Shown: positions 1 through 10,911, numbered from the stretch's first letter. The stretch: 64,000 bases of DNA from Jaltomata sinuosa (GCA_003996215.1 QJPP01000843.1:248001-312000), one strand, 5' to 3'. Notes: generated by a model from the letters alone, not told the origin. Numbers and translations: made by a program.

Positions 1-207
1 TTCAATTCTAGACTTCGGCTTTTTGGGAAAACTAAGGTCCAAATGGTAGGGCCCTTTAAAAGTGCTTCAAGTCTTCACCAGTGGAGCCATAGAATTGGAA
101 AATGAGGATGGTTCGGTCTTCAAAGTCAATAGGCAGTGAGTGAAGAAGTACTTGCTCATTCCAGAGAAAGTTGCATTCTTAAAAGCCATTTACCTTGACA
201 AGCCTTG
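1..207 (+). pseudogene. Integrase C-terminal remnant (A0 pol end)
   Basis: Frame 1 begins with residues typical of the Athila/Tat integrase tail (LRLFGKTKVQMVGPFK). A frameshift follows near base 60, and the third frame then continues with VFTSGAIELENEDGSVFKVN, the conserved integrase C-terminal strand. One in-frame TGA (about 136-138) falls where family members usually read Arg (RVKKYL). The frame ends at the TGA near 207, shortly before the post-pol motif. This is the only integrase sequence from any Athila-type element in the window. The identification rests on recognisable C-terminal blocks; the catalytic DDE core lies upstream of base 1. Confidence 0.82.
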
Positions 208-215
208 AGTGGGAG

Positions 216-270
216 GTACCTTCGTCGAGCCGTGACGTTAAACCAAGCGCTTGTTGGGAGGCAACCCAAG
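216..270 (+). promoter_or_regulatory. Conserved post-pol motif of A family (copy A0)
   Basis: About 50 bases contain TCGAGCCGTGACGTTAAA and end in TTGGGAGGCAACCCAAG, which can fold as a TTGGG/CCCAA stem. The same motif occurs at 7121-7179 (A1) and 53998-54049 (A3), in each case just after the last gag/pol sequence whatever the coding length. Conservation across otherwise diverged non-coding DNA suggests a cis function such as a splice acceptor, packaging or readthrough signal; none is shown here. Confidence 0.7.
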
Positions 271-369
271 CATTTTGATTTTTTTTACTTTCTGTATTTT
301 TTCTTTCTGGTTTTACTTTATGTATTGTTTTGGTTGTCTTTGTAGTAGGGAACCAAGTTAAGGATGTGT

Positions 370-720
370 GGGCTATTATCAGAACGTGCAACGCACCATG
401 CAATCGCATGTCAGAAGGTGCACCTGGCACAACTGGTCTCACGGGCGAAACAAAAAGCTGGGAAGTTGGGCTCCATGGTATACGATTGGTGTGCGGTCGC
501 ATGAGTGATTGTGTGCATCGCACATTAGTTTTGTACCTCATAATATAGAACTAGAAGATTGCCCAAAAATCCACGCCACCATGCGATTGATGGGGCAATT
601 CACATATCTTAAAGTGCACACCACACGTCTTTCGCACAAGCAACAAGAAGAATCATGGATCTAATACCAGATTTGTTTAAGCGGTCGCACCAACCTTAGT
701 GCGCTTCACACAAGTGCCTC
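370..720 (+). repeat. GTGCGA/TCGCAC word cluster, internal (A0)
   Basis: Many short CpG-containing words built on GTGCGA and its complement TCGCAC alternate over about 350 bases, for example CAATCGCATG, GTGTGCGGTCGCATG and GCATCGCACAT. The same vocabulary occurs in the A-family LTR and in the internal spacer of A1 and A3. No coding potential is apparent; short open frames here are by-products of the repeated words. Confidence 0.65.
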
Positions 721-747
721 AGGGAGTACTCTATTTTCTCTATCTAA

Positions 748-784
748 TATGATTGAGGACAATGCTATATTTGTGTTTGGGGGT
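748..784 (+). promoter_or_regulatory. Internal hairpin plus polypurine-like module (A0)
   Basis: ATTG-AGGA-CAAT forms a short stem with the AGGA loop and is followed by GTTTGGGGGTG, which resembles the true polypurine tract of the family at 2434-2443. It corresponds to the module at the end of ORF3 in A3 (57311-57350). Confidence 0.5.
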
Positions 785-2408
785 GCTCAATTTGGTTGTT
801 GCCTTGTTAATATTAGTTTAGCAATAAACTCCGAGGGTTTTCTTAATACCACAGGTTCTTTCCCAAGGAACATAAGTTTTGTTTATTTTCTTTTTCTTCT
901 TTTTTTGCATCGAACTGAGTTGGTGTTTCCCTATGATAGATTGAGAGGCAACTTTTTTAAGGGAAAATGCCAAGTTTTAGTTTAAAATTGAGTCTGTAGT
1001 TGCTTGTCTTGAAATAGGCCCACAGAAAAAAATTCTTAGCAAATTGTTTTTGGAAATAAAAGAAAGAAGGGAAATGAATTTTTGAGGAAAAGCATTCTCT
1101 TGTCATGACTTGCACACTCTTGCTTTGGCTTGATTCACTCACAAACGAGTGTGTAATGAACTCGAAATAGCTTGTTGAAAGTCATTTTTCCCAATTGATT
1201 TTGAGACTAATGAGAGAAGTCTTATGGCATGATGCCTTGTATGGTGAGCCTTTACCTTGATTCTCGTGCATGTGTGTTATCTAGCCTAGGTGTGACCAAG
1301 CTTGGAAGATGACCTTAGGCCCTTTTTGATGGCCACTTCACCCAAATGACTTTCCTCAACATCAATCCTAGTAAACCTCTTTGAGCTTGTGACCGTTCTT
1401 TGGCACCTTGTTTAACACCTTGACCTTTTTGGAACCTCTATCTTGGAACCCGTCCTCCCTAATTTCTTGGAAGTGAAACGTAGGCTAAAACCTTAAGTTT
1501 GGGGGGAAGAAAAGACAACATAGGCAAATGCCTAAGTTTGAGGGTGTATGTGATCAAATGAGGATAAGAGAAGAAATGCACTTCAAGTGCAAGGTAGCAC
1601 CTTAAGTTTAAATTGAAAGTTGCTCTAAAAGTTCAATCCAATGAGCAAAATGAAAAGCAAGAATAGGTGCTACCAAAGGAAAGTGATACAAGGAGTTAAA
1701 TGATCATGATTGAAAAGGAGAAGCTTGGGTTGTGTGAGGGAGAAATAAGGTGAAGTTAAAATCTAAAAAAGTGAGCGGTGTTTGAAATGACAACAAAGAT
1801 CATTAGGGAGGTATAGTCACTTGAACCAAATGAAATCCTCACCTTAGCCCTAGCCAACATCGTAACCCGTAAGTTCATGGTGATTCTGAGCTTGGCTACA
1901 TTACATTAGTGGAGATTTACATGAAGGGCAAGCCTATGGTGCGATGTGTGTGCACTTGAACTTCCTTGAGAGAATGAGAGTCTTCTTGGTTCTCTTATAA
2001 TCACGTTGTTTTGAGAATTGAATGATTGGGATTGGGATTCTTTCTTGTGGTGAGTGGCATCATGCACTCGAGTTGAAACATGATGTCTCTATTTTAATTT
2101 AGAGGAATGAATGAGACAAGTTATGTGGCAAATTTCGAGGCAAACCTTGACGGTCCATACCAATGACTTGAGAAGCTTAAATATCTTGTTTTGAATGACA
2201 AAATTCCCTTGATTTTTAATAATAAATAAAGTCCTTCTGAGAAAGCTTTTGAAATGACTAATTGCCTTGATATTGTGGTGGTTTAGATTGAGATAAGCAT
2301 TGTAGTTAAGTCTTTTTGTTTATTCTTTTTCTTGATTTTTAGCATAGATTAGTCTTTTGTTCCTTGATTGAGTCTAGAGAATAATTCTTTCCTTGCCTTG
2401 TGAGTATC
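785..2408 (+). other. Non-coding 3' UTR of A0
   Basis: AT-rich sequence collinear with the 3' UTRs of A1 (34855-36727) and A3 (57555-59332), with shared blocks such as TTCTTTCCCAAGGA and GATGACCTTAGGCCCTTTTT. It holds two more polypurine-like tracts at about 1496-1506 and 1535-1546. The second is preceded by the small inverted repeat TAGGC-AAAT-GCCTA (1521-1534). I see no long ORF and no host gene. Confidence 0.65.
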
Positions 2409-2445
2409 TTGCTTGAGGACAAGCAATAGTTCAAGTTTGGGGGTT
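2409..2445 (+). promoter_or_regulatory. AGGA-loop hairpin and polypurine tract (A0)
   Basis: TTGCTTG-AGGA-CAAGCAA is a perfect 7-bp stem with a 4-base loop. It is followed by TTCAAGTTTGGGGGTT, the polypurine tract that would prime plus-strand DNA at the LTR start (2446). Equivalent hairpins sit at the same place in A1, C1, C2 and, with other stem sequences, in the B and D families. Confidence 0.8.
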
Positions 2446-3938
2446 TGATAAGTCGGTAATCTACCAACTTATTGAGCCATTATCCATGAATTATTGCTAT
2501 GTTATGAATAGATTTAGAGGTTCTTATGTCCTTTATTGATGTATATGCAGGTACTTATGATCAAAGATGGAAAACAAGGAAACAGACCCAAAAAGATCTC
2601 AAAAGGAGTGATGTGTGAAGTGATCGAAAAAAGATGAAGATTTTTCCTTGAGATGTGGGGCTTGTGTGACACGCAAAAACCTTGGTGCATTCTGCACCTC
2701 TCACCGCATGGAGCCTTGCATCAACTGAACAATCTATTATGAGGTACGATCATTGTGTAATGCTCACAAATCATGGTGTGAACTGCACCTCCTTCGCATG
2801 ACATCTCCAAAGTTAGCTGAAGTCACTGGTTTAACTGAAGAGGGTGTGCGACGCGCACATCATGATGTGCGAACCACACATCACGCCGCACACCACTTGA
2901 AGGGTATTTTTGTCTAGAAATTTGGTGACGTTTTGGAAATGTATTTAAACCCATTTGAGGTACTATTGTAAGGAGATTTTTTTAGTTCTGAACGCTCTTG
3001 AGTAATTTTAGCTTTAAGAATAAGTTTCCTCTCTAAGAAGAAGAATAGGGTTTCAATCAATTCTCTCTTCCAATTCTTAGTTCACCATTTGTGTACAAAA
3101 CTGAGCTTAGATATTGAAATTACACATTAATGAAGAGGAATTTGACTTACCCACTTGTTATATCTACTTCCTTTAGTATGAGTAGCTAATTTCATTGTCA
3201 AGGGATGTGTTGATAATGGGTGTGGGTGTTGCTAATTCTCATTTATAATTGCGTATTTGACATGGGTCTAGTAGTTTCACCAAGTTTTAATCCTAAAATT
3301 GGTGGTTGCAAATATTGATTTTCCTTACTTGGTTATGTTGTTGGTTGAAAGAGAATTCCATAGCTTCGGATGTGAAATTACTAGTGGGAACTTGGGCTTC
3401 CATTTAGATTGAGGCTAGAAATAGCTCATATTAACAGAATCACCCATTTAAGGGTCTAAGCTAGAAATAGTATGACCTCCCTAAGCTTTAGCTTGGTTGT
3501 TTGTTGTTAAACTGATAGTGCTTTAATCGAGATTGTCAGATATATGGTTGTTGATCGAGCAATGAACAACCACACCCATAATCAAGGCTACTTATGTCAA
3601 TGAGCGAGAATTTGCATGAATAGGCAATCACCTTATCCCATACTAGAGACTCATTAGACGCACATCCCTAGTCGTCTACTCTCATTTGTACACCCATTTT
3701 ACTTTACCATCTTGCCTAAATTGGATTTTTTGTGACAGAATTCACAATTCCCCTAATCCTTTACTTTTTTGTATTTAAACACTTACTCTATTAGTGAAGT
3801 CGTTTCAATACAATCATCATTATGCTATATACAAGTCTCTATGCATACGACCCTGACATGCATTGGGTACTGATAAATGTGTTTTGCTTGACAATCGCCG
3901 ATACCTCCATCTTGGAGAGTATGTTTGAGCGTTTATCA
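2446..3938 (+). repeat. 3' LTR of A0
   Basis: It starts TGATAAGTCGGTAATCTACC directly after the polypurine tract and ends GAGCGTTTATCA, closely matching the A3 5' LTR (51038-52526) in length and order of blocks. A cluster of GTGCGA-type words lies at about 2650-2900 (for example GTGCGACGCGCACATC), followed by a TATTTAAAC box at 2942-2949 that is the likely LTR promoter. Downstream sequence is collinear with A3 throughout. Confidence 0.85.
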
Positions 3939-4026
3939 CAAAGCTATGGTACTTGAGCAAAGACCATGGTACATATATCTGGAGGGTCAAAAGACTTCCA
4001 AATATAGCTCGAACGAAGCTACCCAT
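3939..4026. other. Unassigned 88-base gap between A0 and A1
   Basis: Short sequence between the end of the A0 LTR and the first recognisable bases of a second, truncated A-family LTR. It contains two near-copies of an ATGGTAC word (CTATGGTACTTGAG and CCATGGTACATATA). It may be original flanking DNA or a deletion footprint; nothing else is recognised. Confidence 0.3.
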
Positions 4027-4363
4027 ATCTTTAATTGAAAGTTAGCATAATTAATCAATCCCCTATCCCATTGTAGAATCCCATCGAAAGCATACCCCTA
4101 GTTCTCCTTCTCTTGATTACATAAATTGTGTCTATGTTACTTTCTCGTGCTTGAGATTTGATAATTCCCAAACCTTTTCCCCCAAGGTTACTTTAAATTT
4201 GCTCAAACAATTGCTCACACTGGTGAATTTAACTTTGAAACCTAGTGGGAAACAATAGTCCTATTACCCGTGGATTCAACCACGATATAACATTGGGTTA
4301 CTTACTTGGTTTGCTTGGCAATTGTTACAACCTTCTATGGGAGAGTGCTTTTGAAATTCATCA
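4027..4363 (+). repeat. Truncated 5' LTR of A1
   Basis: Only about the last 330 bases of an A-family LTR remain. They match the 3' third of the A0 LTR (for example AATCAATCCCCTATCCCATT against the A0 version near 3625) and end in TTCATCA immediately before the primer site. Confidence 0.65.
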
Positions 4364-4367
4364 AAAA

Positions 4368-4385
4368 TGGCATCGTTGCCGGGGA
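4368..4385 (+). promoter_or_regulatory. Primer-binding site of A1
   Basis: TGGCATCGTTGCCGGGGA is a one-base variant of the Athila-type primer site TGGCGCCGTTGCCGGGGA seen in C2, complementary to the 3' end of a plant Asp tRNA. It lies four bases after the LTR end. Confidence 0.85.
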
Positions 4386-4487
4386 ATGGATCTTGATTTT
4401 CCATTTGATTGTCATTTAATTCATTTTTATTGACTGTTTGTTCTCTTTTACTTTTTTGTTGTTTGTGTTGTTTCGAACAGGTTACCC

Positions 4488-5930
4488 ATTAGCCAAGTGG
4501 GTGATAAAGAGAGTGTTGACAAATTTATGGACATGAAAGATGGACCGGTTGTCCATGGTGTTGTAGGTGCAATCCACCTACCTCAAATTGAAAATTTCAT
4601 GTTCCATATGATGAGCACGATGCTTCATCGGATACAAATGAAAGGACTCTTTGGAGGGCTGGCTCACGCATATGCCAACCTACATATCTGAAACATTGTC
4701 AAAATATGTCAGCCTTCCAATAGTCAGAATATATCTCTAGAATCAATTCGACTCTTATTGTTCCCATTCTCCCTTATGGGAGAAGAAACAACATGGCTTG
4801 AGGAGCTCTCGGAGGGCTATATTACAACTTGGAATGGACTAGTTGAAGCCTTCTTGGTGAGATTTTTTCCACCTTCTTAGATGATGCAATTTAGGGATGA
4901 TATCACTAATTTTCGATAACTACAGGATGATCCATTGCATGAAGTATGGCTGAGATTCAAGAAGAAGCTATTGTTCAATCCAAACCATGGTTTTCCCGAT
5001 GGGGTCCTTCTTCAAAGCTCCTATCAAGATCTAGACTATATGAACAAATCAATGGCAAATAACATCGCGGGTGGAACACTTATGTAGCAAAACTATGGCC
5101 TCACTGCGGCTCTCTTAGATCAAATGACAAAAACCAATAGGTCTTAGCATACTAAAGAAGCTGATGTCTCACTGAGTGTTACTTTATCTATTATGACTAG
5201 TGATAAGGAGAAAGGATGAGGAAAGAGATGAGGCCATAGCCAAAATGATGACTCAAATCAACTTGTTGGCCAAACATATGATGGTAGCCAGGACTAAAAG
5301 TGTAAATGTCATGGGTACTTATAATTCAAAAGCTCATAAAGAGGGTGTTTAATCCCCTATGGATAAGGAAGCTTGTTTTATAGTGATGGGTTCTCAATCC
5401 ATATATCAAGGTACATACTAGGGTCCTTGGCATCTGAGAGAAGAGAATCAAGGTTAGAACTGAGATAAGCACACTCAATGGAGGGATAGAGAGCAGGGTA
5501 GAAACTGTGAAGGTCAATGGCAAGAATGTGAGAGATACAGTGATCGTTACAATCACCAAAGTGCTAATACTTATGTGCATCCACCAAAAGCCAATATGTC
5601 TCCTTATCAACCAAGTGTAAGTAACCCCGTACATTCCAAGTTTGAAGACATGTTATCTCAAGTGTTGAAAAAAATTGAACCTATGGATAGCAGGGTGAAA
5701 GACTTAAAAAGTGAGGTTTCCACTCTTCATCAAATGGTGAGTTCACACTCGACATCAATCAAGAACTCAGAGGCTCAAATGAACTATCTCTCTTCTCAAA
5801 TAAACCTGTGTTTAAAAGGTACTCTTTCAAGTGATACTCTTGCGAATCTGAAAAATGATGGCCATATAATGAAAATTGTGACTCAAAGTAGAAAAATGCT
5901 TAGTGGAGTGAGTAAACCAACCATAGAAAT
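4488..5930 (+). pseudogene. gag pseudogene of A1
   Basis: Capsid-type blocks of Athila gag are recognisable: HRIQMKGLFGGLAHAYAN, SLMGEETTWLEELS, VEAFLVRFFPPS, DPLHEVWLRFKKKLLFNPNH and LLDQMTKTNRS. At least six in-frame stops interrupt it, and the N-terminal half shifts frame near 5200. The start codon is lost: ATG in A3 (52655) corresponds to ATT at 4488. The C-terminal part (5575-5830) is a heptad-rich stretch (VKDLKSEVSTLHQMVSSHST) that fits a coiled coil. As in other Athila gags I see no zinc knuckle. Confidence 0.8.
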
Positions 5931-6957
5931 TGTTAGGGATCAAGATAACATGATAGAAGAGGAAGTCGTGATTGGGAAAAAGAGTTATGAAAGCTCAGAT
6001 ATTGGGGCGACGCTTAGTGCGCCCTATGTGGTCGAAAATAATGATAGCCTGTATGAGGAAAAAGATGAGATTGAGTCTCCTTCTCAAATTGCCATTGAGA
6101 TCGAGGAGGAAGCCCTGAGTGTTACAAGGCCATTGACTAAAGTCCCTCCTTCATATCCTCAGAGGTTGATCACAAAAAAGGAAGATAATCAAATCAAAAA
6201 GTTTGTAGATATATTCAGTAAACTATCCATCAATATTCCTTTGGTTGATGCTCTTATGCAAATGCCTGGTTATGCTAAGTTTATGAAAGAGTTTCTAAAG
6301 AAGAAATGGGTGATTGATGTGGGGATAGTTGAAGTGTCCCATAGTTGTAGTGTTGTCATGACGAGCAATATAGCTCCTAAGTGGGAGGATCCGGGAGCTT
6401 TCACCATTCCTTGTACCATTGAGGTGTTCTTATTCAGAAAAGCCTTGTGTAACCTTGGGGCAAGCATTAATTTAATTCCCCTTGTGATTTTCAGAAAGTT
6501 AGGCTTAGGTACCCCTAAGCCCACACTAATGAGGTTACTAATGGCTTACCGTTCAATTAAGCACCCGGTGGCGATATTGTTTGATGTCTTGGTGAAAGTA
6601 GACAAGTTTATCTTTCCAGCTGATTTTATGGTGTTAGATTGTGATGTTGATCTTGAGGTGCCCATAATTTTGGGGCATCCACCTTTGGCCACCAGAAGGG
6701 CTCTTGTTTATGTGAAGCTAGGGAAACTCAAATTTTGAGTGGGGAGCAAAAAAATTACATTCAATGCGTGTTTACCCACCAAACCACCAGATGAATATAG
6801 AGTAGTGTTTGTAATTGCTACTGAAGGAGAGATGGTTAAAGTCCTTGGAGATGTTGAAAGTAAGGACGCACCGACCAATGATCAACTTGTTGTCTTGAAT
6901 GCTCGAGAAAAGAAAAATCCTAGAGGTTTCTTTTTCCTAAGAAACCATAAGTGGTAG
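5931..6957 (+). pseudogene. Retropepsin (protease) pseudogene of A1
   Basis: It continues the open frame from 5575. Blocks IPLVDALMQMPGYAKFMKEF, DPGAFTIPCTIEVFLFRKAL, INLIPLVIFRKLGLGTPKPT and PADFMVLDCDVDLEVPIILG define the Athila-type aspartic protease. The catalytic motif reads NLGAS instead of DLGAS, so the active-site Asp is replaced by Asn. A TGA at 6736-6738 follows, and the same frame runs on as the pre-RT linker to 6957. The reverse transcriptase expected next is absent. Confidence 0.82.
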
Positions 6958-7120
6958 ATATGCATATGAATTCAAATGACATCCTCCAAGTTCCCATATC
7001 TATGATGTTGTCAACTTGGAGACAAGAGGAGGTGATGAGGATTTTGATGAAGTACTTCCATTGCTTTATATGGGGCTGTGCCAATTGTATTGGCACACTA
7101 CCGGGAAATGATTGAGAGTT

Positions 7121-7179
7121 AAGGTACTATCATCGAGCCACGACGTAAAATCAAGGGCTTCTTGGGAGGCAACTCAAGT
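7121..7179 (+). promoter_or_regulatory. Conserved post-pol motif (A1)
   Basis: ATCGAGCCACGACGTAAAAT is followed by CTTGGGAGGCAACTCAAG, matching the motif of A0 (216-270) with one change in the hairpin arm. It lies about 160 bases after the protease linker, which shows that the pol deletion ends close to it. Confidence 0.7.
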
Positions 7180-7921
7180 GTTTTTAGTTATTTCAATTAC
7201 GTTTTGTTGCTTTTTGTGAGTTTTAGGAATGCATAGAGGTTGAAAAATGTGTAAGTGGAAGAATAGTTTGGAGGCCAAGTGTGAAGGACCATGTGTTTTG
7301 CATGTTCCAAATTGTGTCTCATATGTGCCGTCACCCCTGCCAGTAAAAAACATAAGGCATGTGCGATCAGAAGGGAAAATTGCACCAACCGATGTGCGTG
7401 TCTCCACTGCCGTCACATGATAAAATAGAGAGCTGGCAAAAATTAGGCTAAAAAATGTCACTTGCAAAGTGACATGCGAGACACACATTGTTATATGCGA
7501 ATCGCACATCGCGATGCAAGCGCAGGTAAGTTTAAATTTTTTATTGACCTACCCATTGATCGACCCAACCCAGAGTTTGACCCGTGTCCTTTCCTCTTCT
7601 TTCTCCCTTTAAACTGTCACCTTCTCCCATTTTTCTCTCATAACTCTCCTAAAAACCTCCATTACATTCCACCAAGACTCCCCAAATCTTCCAAACTTTC
7701 CCCAAAATCTTCTTCTCCCTCTCCACCACTTTATCACTGCCACTAAACCACCGACGCACCTCCCTTTTATCAATAAAAAAGTTGAGTCTCCATTGTTAGG
7801 CACTAAAATCTTTAAGTTTTTTCTTTTCAATCCCTCTTCCTTATTTGTTGTAAGTTCCCCAATGTTAAATACTTATTTTTAAGTAGATTGGGAATGTTAT
7901 TTGTGAAGCATGGTAGTTTAG
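7180..7921 (+). other. Internal spacer of A1 with word cluster and leader-like segment
   Basis: About 7240-7520 carries GTGCGA/TCGCAC words (GATGTGCGTG, CATGCGAGACACACATTG, GCGAATCGCACATCGCGATG). A pyrimidine-rich stretch follows (about 7585-7740, CCTTTCCTCTTCTTTCTCCC), then TGTTGTAAGTTCCCCAATGT near 7847, which looks like a 5' splice donor. The order is the same in A3 (54120-54740). In A3 an ORF starts about 1.08 kb further on; in A1 that part has been lost. D1 begins at 7922. Confidence 0.6.
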
Positions 7922-8580
7922 TGTAATGACTCTTCTGGTCATTCCCGCGTTTATGCTTTCTTTGTACTATTAATGCTTACCTGTAGTGGCCCCGAGTCAT
8001 TTATGACTTCCTGGGACCGGTGGTTAGGTGCCCTGGCCATTTGTTTGGTCGTTATGGTTGTTTCCCTATTTCAGAGCTTAAACTTAGGATATTGTTGACT
8101 TCGGTCAGCATTCTTGGTTAACACACTTGGAATTTAATTTGGATAGTTCTGCTAGCTCCGGAGCATTGATTTTGGTCTGGATAGACCTTTGGTCGGGGCC
8201 TGGGAGCTCTCAGTTTTGTTTTTTGTTACTTTTTGTGTTTTCTAGCCAGTTGAACTTGGAATTTTGACTTTGGTCAACATTCAGAGATGACAGCCTTGTA
8301 GGGAAATTCCATTAGTGCTGTTAGTTCTGGAATTTTGACTTTTCGCTAGAGGGACCTTTTGTTCGGGTCCTGAGGCTTTCAAACTCATTTTGGGGTATTG
8401 AGTTTTGTTTTGGCTTAAGGTTGGTTTTTGGGCATTGGGCCCACTTTCCATTAAACCAACCTCCATTAGGTTTTTCGTCAATTTTGTTGAGTCCAGAATA
8501 TTGCTTCTCGTGCGGTAACATAGTTCATTTGCTCGTGTGAGGTCACCGATTAGTCGTGTAGGCCCATCCAGAGATTTCTT
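7922..8580 (+). repeat. D1 5' LTR, segment 1
   Basis: It starts TGTAATGACTCTTCTGGTCA and is collinear with the start of the D1 3' LTR (32804-33345). It ends with GAGATTTCTT, whose last five bases are duplicated beyond B1 at 17878. Confidence 0.85.
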
Positions 8581-10690
8581 TATAACACCCTCGAACTTCC
8601 AAGCCCAGATTTAGCTCAGAAAACCAGAAAAAATTAATTTTTCCACCTGTCATTCATTCAATAAGTCAGATCCACGAGCCGTGGAACTGTCCACGAGTCG
8701 TGGACTGGACTCGTGGAAATAACATCCGAGGCCAGTCCCTCTGAAGTTTATTTCATGACCCAAGATCACAGACTATAGAAGTTTAAACGGATCGTAGATA
8801 CCGTCCGTGAAACCTTCCCTATAGGAGAATCCCAAGATCGATGAGTGGGATCTACGAACCATGGAAGTTTCCACGAGTCTTGAACCACACTCGTGGAACC
8901 CATATCCCACAACCCAAACTTCTTGTACTGAGACCTACGAGAGGGTTCCATGAATTGTGGATGGTTCCATGGGTCGTGAACCCAAGTCGTGGGACTCAGA
9001 CCCGCAGCATGATGAAAAGGTCTAGGAACCACGATAGGGTTTCATAAGACGTCGAAGTTTCCATGAGTCATGGAACCCATCCATGGAACCTGAATCGCAA
9101 ATTTCAGCAGTTTTCTTTTAAATTTTACAGAGGCATTCCAGACTTTACCTACCTCTTTTAATGCCTAAGCTACGACATTTTTGGTCAGTCTAAGCCTAGT
9201 TTATTAGTAAAAAACTACCTAAATCATCTATTCTCCTAAAATCATAAAACTTAGAAAGAAAAGAAGAAAAAGAGGCGACAATTTTCTCTCAAGAACAAGA
9301 AGGAGGTCTTCTTCAAGCTCAGCCCTAAGCCCAAAGATTTTCTCCATAGTTTCTTCTCCTGTTATGTGGGATTTATCTAGTGGGTTCCTTTCACCCATTA
9401 GGTCTCTAGAATTCAGTCAGCTCTCCATGAAATATTCAGACCTAGGGTTCTTAAATCTTAGGGATTCCTTTCAATTCAGATGGTATTGTTTAAATGATAT
9501 TTATTTCATATTTCTTGGAGAATTAGCATAGTCATATGTATAGGACTCAGTAACCCTAACTTGTCTTAAATTCCGTATGCATAAATTATACTTGCTAGAC
9601 AGATAATTTAGACAATCATACTTCAGAATTAGAATGTCAACAGTTTCAATATATGTATTGTTGCATTCCCAGATGATTATCAGTATTTTGAGCTATCCAG
9701 TATTTCAGATAGCATTTTGGTGATTATGTATTCAGTTGGGAGTAGACTTAGCACCGAGCAGACAAAGGGATAAAGGTTCACCTGCCATTTTAGGCTGAGA
9801 CCTTTAGTAGAAGTCTATGAGTCCCAGAACTACGATGCCACCATAGGTTCTAAAGAGGTCACCCATCAGATTAGGGTTGACACCCTTTTCCCTTGTGGAC
9901 ATTAGTTTAGTGGATCCAATTAAGCTTTGTTCGTACCCTTGGCAAGGTATGAACACCCTTCCATCCTGGGTCACAGGTTGGCCCTATAGTTAGCTCAGCT
10001 TCGGGTATGTCAGTTAATAGTATCTCCCACAGTCAGAATTATATTGCATTGACTATGTACTCAGTATCTATTTCAGTTATTCAGCTCAGCATATTATATG
10101 TTCATGTTAGTACTTGGTCATTGCATCTAGTTTACTATTTAGTTTATGCTTCAGTATGTATATTCCCTGTTCAGTTGTTATATTATCCAGTTTAGTACAT
10201 ATCTTGCATGCTTAGTACATTCGAAGTACTGACGCATATTTGTACTACATCATTTTATGATGTAGGTTCAGGCGCTCAGCATCTAGACCGCGCTTAGATC
10301 CACTTCCAGTCCTCACTCAGCAGCTTCATTGGTGAGTCCTCATAGTTAGAGGATGATAGACATGCTTTTACCTTTCAGTCTTTATATTTTCAGTTTTAGA
10401 TTAGTAAAGTTAGTTGGGGGCATGTCCCACAACTCATATCAGTTAGAGCTTTTAGACATAGACTAGATTCGGCTACGTTGTTTTCAGACATGATTATACT
10501 CTATATATATTTTTATATTCAGACATGTTTTGGGCTCTTTACCACTTTAGATATTAAATTGTTTCCAGCTTCCATACAATATATGTTTTTAACTAAAATT
10601 GTCTAGATATGCTAGACCATGGGTTAGCTTGGGGTCACTTGTGACACTAAGTACCATGTTACGTCTAGGGAGTAGCTTTAGGGCATGACA
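8581..10690 (+). repeat. B1 5' LTR
   Basis: A 2.1-kb LTR starting TATAACACCC (decayed from TG) and ending GGGCATGACA before the primer site. From about 8675 to 9105 it is packed with words of the form CCACGAGTCGTGG or CCATGGAA, alternating with their complements. A TTTTAAATTT box near 9112-9121 is a weak TATA candidate. Confidence 0.9.
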
Positions 10691-10693
10691 AAC

Positions 10694-10706
10694 TTGGTAT
10701 CATAGC
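10694..10706 (+). promoter_or_regulatory. Primer-binding site of B1
   Basis: TTGGTATCATAGC differs by one base from the initiator-Met tRNA complement TTGGTATCAGAGC used by D1 and by most plant chromoviruses. It starts three bases after the LTR. Confidence 0.85.
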
Positions 10707-10911
10707 ATCTGGTTTATGTGTGCTAGGGTGTCTGAAAGTCCCGTCAAGTAGAGTCTTCTTCATTGGTATGAAGTGCGCCACACTTATGGGGGGAGAAGCT
10801 ATGAGATGTCATTAGGAAAAACTTCCCTTATTTACTTTCTTGCTCGTGCTATAGAATTTGAACTTTATTCAATATCCTTCTAACTCACGGTCTTCGCATT
10901 TCAGTGTGAAA

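Larger units (their letters stand above)
1..3938 (+). mobile_element. Athila-type LTR retrotransposon A0, 3' portion
   Basis: The window opens inside an Athila-type Ty3/gypsy element. In order it shows the end of the integrase reading frame, a conserved post-pol motif, a cluster of GTGCGA/TCGCAC words, a long non-coding 3' UTR, a hairpin with polypurine tract, and a complete 3' LTR of about 1.49 kb ending in TTTATCA. The third ORF found in related copies A1 and A3 is missing: the UTR resumes only about 480 bases after the post-pol motif. A0 therefore represents a pol-carrying form without ORF3, or a deletion derivative. The 5' part lies outside the window, so autonomy cannot be judged. Confidence 0.85.

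Noticed and set aside
4368..4385. Primer-binding sites considered as tRNA fragments or tRNA genes
   Set aside because: Only 13-18 bases match a tRNA 3' end and they sit next to LTR ends; no cloverleaf sequence surrounds them.
8766..9047. Short ORFs on both strands across the B LTR words (also 16044-16307, 39992-40303, 63145-63339)
   Set aside because: They arise because the repeated words lack stops in some frames. They recur in every B LTR with different frames open and no family resemblance.
8675..9105. Alternating short words considered as a CRISPR array or satellite
   Set aside because: No constant repeat length or spacer pattern, plant DNA, and the cluster is confined to a fixed place in each LTR.
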